From contig OW203986.1 of the NCBI GenBank assembly GCA_934047225.1, positions 16,991,221 to 17,055,220 of the forward strand: a stretch of DNA of 64,000 nucleotides, read 5' to 3'. How positions within the stretch are numbered: the stretch's first letter is position 1; the number at the start of each line of letters is the position of its first letter. This DNA is from Ypsolopha sequella (lineage: Eukaryota > Arthropoda > Insecta > Lepidoptera > Ypsolophidae). The notes beneath the pieces were generated by a model. It had not been told where the DNA came from. It was given only the letters and a program-made list of their open reading frames with translations, and did no database searches. The position numbers and the translations under genes were made by a program. Below are positions 58,404 through 64,000 of the stretch, piece after piece.

Positions 58404-59005
58404 TAGTGTGTCCCTCGTACAAGTGGACATCCGAAAGTGGGTGAAACTAGATCTAAATATACCGACAAAAACAAATATTTTTTTTTTTTTTTAATCTTGG
58501 AAAAATACTCCGCAGTGGGTATCTTTGTATGGGACGCGAGCGCGGTGCCTTTGGTTAACCGCTCGTAGAAAATATTGTATTTATGATAGAACGTTGTATT
58601 TTTTTTGTTTGAAAGATTTGTTTGCAAATGATAAATAGGAATAAAAGTATAGTAAAACGGGGACGTTATTTTAAAAAAAAATTACTATTACTGAAAAAAA
58701 AGACGGAAAAATTAAAGAAATAACCTTTTAGGATATTATTTTTATGGTAATGGTAGTTGATTATGTTTTGTTTTTGATTTGGTATGCAACGTCTATTCTT
58801 AAGGATTATAACAGTTTCATTTAATTGCATTACTCGCGATAGATCAAAAGTTATGACATATTTTATACATAGTCTCCATGGTAGGCAAAAAATTTAAAAC
58901 GTAAATTTATAAAACAAATATTTAAAAAAAAAACATTTTTTTTTCGATAAAATAAGGTCTAGTTTCACCCCTTTTCGGATGTGCACTTGTACGAGGGACA
59001 CACTG
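58404..59005. mobile_element. TA-flanked mariner-type MITE
   Basis: Ends (T/C)AGTGTGTCCCTCGTACAAG are inverted at 58404 and 59005, with arms continuing for about 45 bp (CATCCGAAA...GGTGAAACTAGA). TA dinucleotides lie at 58402-58403 and 59006-59007. It is about 600 bp with no transposase frame. Confidence 0.72.
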
Positions 59006-59342
59006 TATGTCGTATTTCGTGCTTTGTACTCTAATAATCCTTAGCCCAGTCCCGTTATATCAACATTGACGAGAATTGAAGAGTTCGGTATTTAATGAGT
59101 ATTATATGCTTCTAAATACCTAAGTGCCGGCAGATGGAATAACTGTTGTTTTAGACCCACTGTATAAATGTCAGCGGAACGTGTTATTAGTGAATGAGCT
59201 AAAGGCAAAATTCCCAGTTCAGTTCGTTTTAAGCCATCACTCACGTTTTCAAATGTCAATAAAAATAGAGTGCTTTTGATTTGTTTTTTTTCTGTCAATT
59301 ATGCTATTTGAGGTATTTCTATCTGGGGGCACGGCAGTGCCA

Positions 59343-59820
59343 CCGCCAAAACGAGCCGAAGGAAGCAGCGACTTACTTAACTTTTGTCGAAGTGTTTCGT
59401 CGTATTTTCGAATTCTCATATTTTCGGACTAGATAATACTAAAGAGCCCATATTTTCAGAATGAGACGTAATTAGCAAACTAATCATAAAAATAATAAAA
59501 AAAATTATCGCACAAGATGAAATTTCTGCACAGAAGCGAACTTAAAACTACCTATTTAGTATTTTCTACTAACTAACCTTTGGTTATGGAGTTGTAGAGG
59601 GAAGTGCCATGTTGTCAAAATAGTATTTGAATATTTTTCATAGATATATTACATAACTGATCAGTAGACTATATAGGTATTATACTACATGCTATATAAT
59701 AATAAACTAACAGTTTTGTTATATTTATATTTATACTGTTTCATTTGTCTAGCTTTTATTCTTTGGATTTTATTAAAATACATCGATTTGGTCAATGACT
59801 CACTCACCCATGATCATTAA
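59343..59820 (+). repeat. Dispersed repeat, copy 2 (relative of 17006-17290)
   Basis: The same ordered landmarks as in gwl intron 3, with an AT-rich insertion between about 59500 and 59730. Downstream, to about 60120, a related segment repeats imperfectly (GCAGGCT...GCACACAAACAA twice). Confidence 0.5.
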
Positions 59821-60120
59821 AACTTCTTAGGTACTTTCTGAAGTCCTAGAAAACTGATATTTGATATGCAGGCTCGTATTAGCACGCAAACAAGAAAAAA
59901 AACAAGAAATCTGTAACTTTCTCCCTCCAACTCCGCATAAAGGGGAGTCCGGTTCTGTATTATATAAAAATTTCTATTCCAAACTTCTAAATATCCCAAA
60001 ATACTGAAATTTGTTACGCAGGCTAGAGTTTGCACACAAACAAATAAAAAAAAAAAAATTTCTACCCTCCAACCTCTCATAAAGGTAAGTGCAGGTCTGT
60101 ATATTATATTTCCTTACAAA

Positions 60121-61635
60121 AAAATATGAAATCACACCAAAATACATTTCATGTAAAGTAGGTTGCCAATTCTCATAAGTTTATAACGATTTTTATATAG
60201 CCAAGCCCCTAACTCTACAAACCGTAGGGAATTGCCCTCATTCCCAGGGAGCTAATAATACCCTATGTCCAAGAAAAAAGTCTAACCTCGAAATCGGTTC
60301 AGTAGTTCCAGAGATTACCCGCGCGAATGTAATTGGCTGAGCCCCTAGGGAACTACCCACCTCCAAACTATAGCCTATGGCCAAGTGAAGAGTCCAACGA
60401 TTACAACCATTAGTTCAATAGTTTCAAAGATTGCCCAAAAAAGAAAAAAAAAACTTCTGTATAATATTAGTGTAGATTAGCAAAACATTTGTAAGATTAG
60501 ACAGGTAAATAAGAGTCGCGCAGGCGCTATCGCGGCGTAAAGGTGAAGATTTGCCAACACTTACACAGAAGGGGTTCTGATTCTACCCGAAAATGTAATT
60601 CAATTCATTCTGGTTTGTTACATGATGCTTGGTGTAGCTTCGATGTTGTCTGTCTTACTGATTGAGCTGAAATGTGACATGAAGGTGCAGAACTAGATAA
60701 GGAAATCGGTGACATTTTGAAAATTTATATTAATTGTTACTCACTAACAGAAAATAATTGCTGAAAGCAGGAAGTGAACATTAGCTGATTTTTATGATAA
60801 AACTGCAGTAAATGCCATTTCTGTCCAAAAAGTGGTTTTCTCAAAGAAGTAATGAAATTACAAAATCATATACATATACATATGATTAACTCATCAAAGC
60901 CCAACCCTAATCCTTGGCTTGGACCTAGATAGCTGAAATTTTGCACAGAGTTTCCCTTTATAATATAGATTTTTCGAAATTCCCACGGGATCGAAGAAAA
61001 GGGATCCACGCGAACAGTGCCGCGATGCGTCCGCTAGTCATCATCAATATACCTAAATAATGATGTCTCAAAACCTTCTTGAACTTTAATTTTTTAATAA
61101 AACACATATTGCTTTTGAATTTTATGGCTTTGTCGGCAAGCGTTCATTCTTTTTACGAAATTTCACGAAATTGCTTATGAAAATCGTCAATAACTCGTTG
61201 AATTTTCGTTTTGAGCTCCACAATTGTCTGTAGATTATTTGCATATATCTGATATTCCTTTAGAATCCCCCATGGAAAAAACTTCGCTCCGCCGCGAGAT
61301 AACTCGTTCTTTTAAGTAGTGAATTTTCACAATGTATATGCATTGCTCGACCAACGCCTGAACGTCTTGCGTGACGTTCATGATGCGGACTTCTTCTCCA
61401 AGTACATTTTATGAGTTTGTCGACTAATACAGTTCGAGCCAAACTTTTAGTACGCTCGGAAGTTGCTCTTCCCAAGAACGGCCCATACATTTTGTTCCTG
61501 CTAATGCGAATCGCCCCGTGTTTAGAGGGGACTAAAAGTTTGGCGCGATCTGTACTCGTTAACTTGTAAAGATAAAAGATAAAGATAAAGATAATGATAA
61601 TTTTATTTGCGTCAAATATGGTACAGTGCAGTTGT
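60121..61635. other. Intergenic, no gene seen
   Basis: Degenerate repeat text with an AGTTCCAGAGATTACCCGCG-type motif at about 60302. A GC-richer stretch at 61260-61550 has no credible coding frame. Short GATAAA repeats lie at 61570-61595. Confidence 0.45.
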
Positions 61636-61858
61636 TAAGAAGATGGCATACCCTAGCAACTTTTTTTATTACCCGTCTAGCACAATAAGTCCTACAGCAA
61701 AGACTTTATTTGCTTTTCATAGAGGCGATTATACTCGTATGTTGGCTCTTTGGCCACTTTTTCTTGAACGCGTAATACTAGTGATCACGCAGCGAAACAA
61801 CAAATTGGTGTGTTTTTAGCTAATACTGAAAAATTTTGTAGGGAAAAAAATATTGAAT
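61636..61858 (+). repeat. Dispersed repeat, copy 2 (relative of 39652-39868)
   Basis: About 215 bp aligned to 39652-39868 with scattered substitutions and a small insertion (ACTCGT near 61735). It lies just beyond the BEL/Pao 3' LTR. Confidence 0.65.
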
Positions 61859-61879
61859 TTAGGTGATATACCTTCATAT

Positions 61880-62355
61880 GTCTATTACCTATGAGCACGC
61901 GATGTGACGGCAGTGCTTTGTATCACCATAGGTTTTAAAAATAGCGGGAAGTGAAGAGAAAATTGGTGAAGATGAAAGATCTGACCTTGGGAAGGAGCTG
62001 CATGCACCACAAACCACGCTTCGCCTGAGCCACCAAGTCTCTGGTGTTCTCCAAGATGGTTTTCTTCTTCCTCTTCGTGCCTGGTTGCGCTCTTCTCGGC
62101 TAATCTTCTTCGTAATAGTAATAGATGAAAATGAGGCGCACAGCGGGTGCGATCTCAAAATGGCGGGCGGTAGGGTCTAGGTAGGACCTAGTCGAATGGC
62201 AATCAGCGTAGACCTCCGGCGTGAAAGGCTTCTGATTGACGACTGATTGATTTGCGTCCAAAACTAAGCGGGTGGAGATGCAGCGAAAATGACAGTTGCA
62301 AATATTAATTCACAACTACCTCGCAGTATGAGAGCCACAAGAAGTGGCGCGAACA
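61880..62355 (-). mobile_element. Probable 3' LTR of the BEL/Pao element
   Basis: On the minus strand, a polypurine-like GCCGGGGGCAAA directly precedes TGTTCGCGCC at 62355, a plausible LTR start about 100 bp after the integrase stop codon. The downstream end is not fixed: the 5' LTR is outside the window and candidate CA ends occur around 61880-61915. Confidence 0.5.
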
Positions 62356-62455
62356 TTTGCCCCCGGCGTTAAAACCATTGGTTTTAAAATAAGAATAGAA
62401 AAGTAAAAATAAGACAGAGAATAACGAAATTTTGAAGCGGGGGCAAAGAAAGGAG

Positions 62456-64000
62456 TTATTGAGATGGGAGAGGGCAAAGACGCACGACAGGTCGTTTGTA
62501 AACACCTGTCGTCGTTTTGACAGAAGCTACCCTAATGACATTATCTTTGCCAGGGTATACAGCTACAATGACACCGAGCGGCCATTGAAGCGGTGGAGTA
62601 TTGTCGGTAACTACAACGACAACAGATCCAATTTTGATTGGGTTGGTAGGTGTATTCCATTTTCCTCTAGACTGGAGAAGATGGAGATAATCATTCTTCC
62701 ATCGCCTCGCGAACGATTCTACCATTTGATCAAGCAACGCGTAGCGACGTAATAAATTAACTGGCTCATCAGCCACCTTGCAAGCGGGTAATTCTTTTAA
62801 AGGAGTTGACATCAGAAAATGTGCAGGAGTTAACGCGCTAAGTTCAGATGGATCTTCACTCAGCAGCGTAAGCGGACGAGAATTTATGACACATTCTATT
62901 TGCGTAACTACAGTTAATAATTCTTCGTAGGTCAACAGTTGAGTACCTACTACTCTATGCAAATGCGTCTTAAATCCTTTGACATATATCTCATAATGTC
63001 CCCCAAAATGTGGGCTACGTGGAATATTAAATTTCCATTGTATTCTATGATCGGCAAGTTCATTCGCGAAAGACGTTTTAAATTCTTCGGAATTTGTCAA
63101 ATTGTAAATTTCTGAGATGGCATTTCTAGCGCCTACAAAGTTCGTAGCATTATCAGAATATACGAAAGACACTGCTCCACGTCTAGATAAAAAACGTTTG
63201 AACGCGGAAAGAAAAGTGTTCGTGCTAAGATCAGTTGCCAATTCAACGTGAACTGCACGAGTCACCAGGCATACAAATATGCAGAGGTAACATTTGACGG
63301 GACGGACTCCACGTTTTCGATACGGAGTGATACTGATAGGACCACAATAATCCACAGCGCAGTGGACAAAAGCTTTAGCCTCATTAACGCGGCATGATGG
63401 TAAATCTGCCATGAAAGGGAAGGTTTGTCTCGGCTTCGCCTTAAAACAATAATTGCAGCTATGTATTACGCGACGAACAATATTTCGACAGGAAAGTATC
63501 CAAAATTTTTGGCGGATTATTGACATTAAAGCCACTGGTCCAGTGTGACAATTTTTGCGATGATAATGAATGATAATCAATTCGACAATATGATTTTTAC
63601 GAGGTAACAACACAGGGTGTTGTTGATCGAACGTCATGTCTGTGTTGCGAAGTCGACCACCAACGCGTAACAATCCATTTTTATCTAAAAATGGCGATAG
63701 TCGATTTAAAGCGGGAGAACAAAGTTTATTTGACTTTAATCTTTTTATTTCATCAAGAAAATAAAATGCTTGAAGAGCTTTAATCAATGCAACTTCAGCG
63801 AAATCCATATCGGTAGCGGTAAAAATATTAGAGCGCGGTAAAATACGTAAAAATCGGTATATGTAAATGATTGTGTGTAAAAGCACAAGCCATGACGAAA
63901 TTCTTTCCGAAAGAGAAAGAAGAGGATGCGGTTCTTCATTACTAAAAGCGGGAAGAGAAATTGTTTTTGATTCCGGCAAGTTTTCTTCAATAGAAGCTGA
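62456..64000 (-). CDS. BEL/Pao retrotransposon polyprotein, integrase end (partial)
   Basis: The open frame enters from the right edge and ends in a stop at 62456, giving 514 codons in the window with no internal stop. Visible parts in order (counting from codon 63979): an N-terminal zinc finger (H..H near 138-145, CNYC at 175-178), the integrase core with D210 (VDYCGP), D276 (YSDNATNF) and E330 (FGGHYE), then a C-terminal region with INSRPLT and PAHFLM and the WP-type DUF5641 tail (QWPLGVIVAVYPG). The order and motifs are those of BEL/Pao elements of insects, whose integrase inserts the DNA copy into chromosomes. The intact frame and triad suggest a fairly recent insertion. Protease and reverse transcriptase lie beyond the window. 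Confidence 0.92.
   Translation of the reverse strand, partial: SASIEENLPESKTISLPAFSNEEPHPLLSLSERISSWLVLLHTIIYIYRFLRILPRSNIFTATDMDFAEVALIKALQAFYFLDEIKRLKSNKLCSPALNRLSPFLDKNGLLRVGGRLRNTDMTFDQQHPVLLPRKNHIVELIIIHYHRKNCHTGPVALMSIIRQKFWILSCRNIVRRVIHSCNYCFKAKPRQTFPFMADLPSCRVNEAKAFVHCAVDYCGPISITPYRKRGVRPVKCYLCIFVCLVTRAVHVELATDLSTNTFLSAFKRFLSRRGAVSFVYSDNATNFVGARNAISEIYNLTNSEEFKTSFANELADHRIQWKFNIPRSPHFGGHYEIYVKGFKTHLHRVVGTQLLTYEELLTVVTQIECVINSRPLTLLSEDPSELSALTPAHFLMSTPLKELPACKVADEPVNLLRRYALLDQMVESFARRWKNDYLHLLQSRGKWNTPTNPIKIGSVVVVVTDNTPPLQWPLGVIVAVYPGKDNVIRVASVKTTTGVYKRPVVRLCPLPSQ

Overview
The window looks like nuclear DNA of an insect, most likely a moth or butterfly. It is AT-rich, genes are split into short exons by long introns, and the intergenic and intronic DNA is packed with small non-autonomous transposons and retrotransposon fragments (BEL/Pao, Ty3/gypsy, Penelope, CR1-like and Jockey-like LINEs, tRNA-derived SINEs). 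The lepidopteran assignment is an inference from repeat types and protein character, not from a database search.

Layout. Left edge, minus strand: the first two coding exons of the splicing factor SPF45/RBM17 (665-1418), whose later exons lie beyond the window, plus one unassigned hydrophobic exon (64-248). At 3058-3555 (minus) are two spliceable exons of an unidentified protein. At 4212-5901 (plus) is a two-exon gene for a small MICOS subunit of the MIC19/CHCHD3 family; its twin CX9C motif appears only after splicing. From 6.4 to 14.1 kb there is a transposon graveyard: gypsy and Penelope pieces, two copies of a CR1-like LINE 3' end, and a large foldback element split by a LINE.

The centre holds two large convergent genes. 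Greatwall kinase (gwl/MASTL) runs 14277-29342 on the plus strand in 12 exons whose phases all agree (681 aa). A CLIP-domain trypsin-like serine protease runs 49472-30692 on the minus strand, also in 12 exons whose phases all agree (536 aa). Their introns carry SINE, LINE and foldback insertions. Among these are a five-copy tandem array of a tRNA-like SINE unit with a 15-bp target duplication, and a fourfold duplication of the Greatwall exon 4 donor region.

The right part (49.6-62.3 kb) shows no convincing cellular gene. It holds two minisatellites (165-bp and 48-bp units, both open on the minus strand) and a series of MITEs whose boundaries can be read: TTAA-flanked, a hAT type with an 8-bp duplication, and a TA-flanked type. 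The right edge (62456-64000, minus) is the integrase end of a BEL/Pao retrotransposon with its 3' LTR beginning near 62355.

The host genes have separate jobs: pre-mRNA splicing, mitochondrial cristae organisation, mitotic entry through PP2A inhibition, and an extracellular protease cascade. I see no operon-like or pathway link between them. The most unusual features are structural: tandem and palindromic tRNA-like elements, repeat-driven duplication of a splice site, and one foldback family lying just upstream of the start codons of two housekeeping genes.
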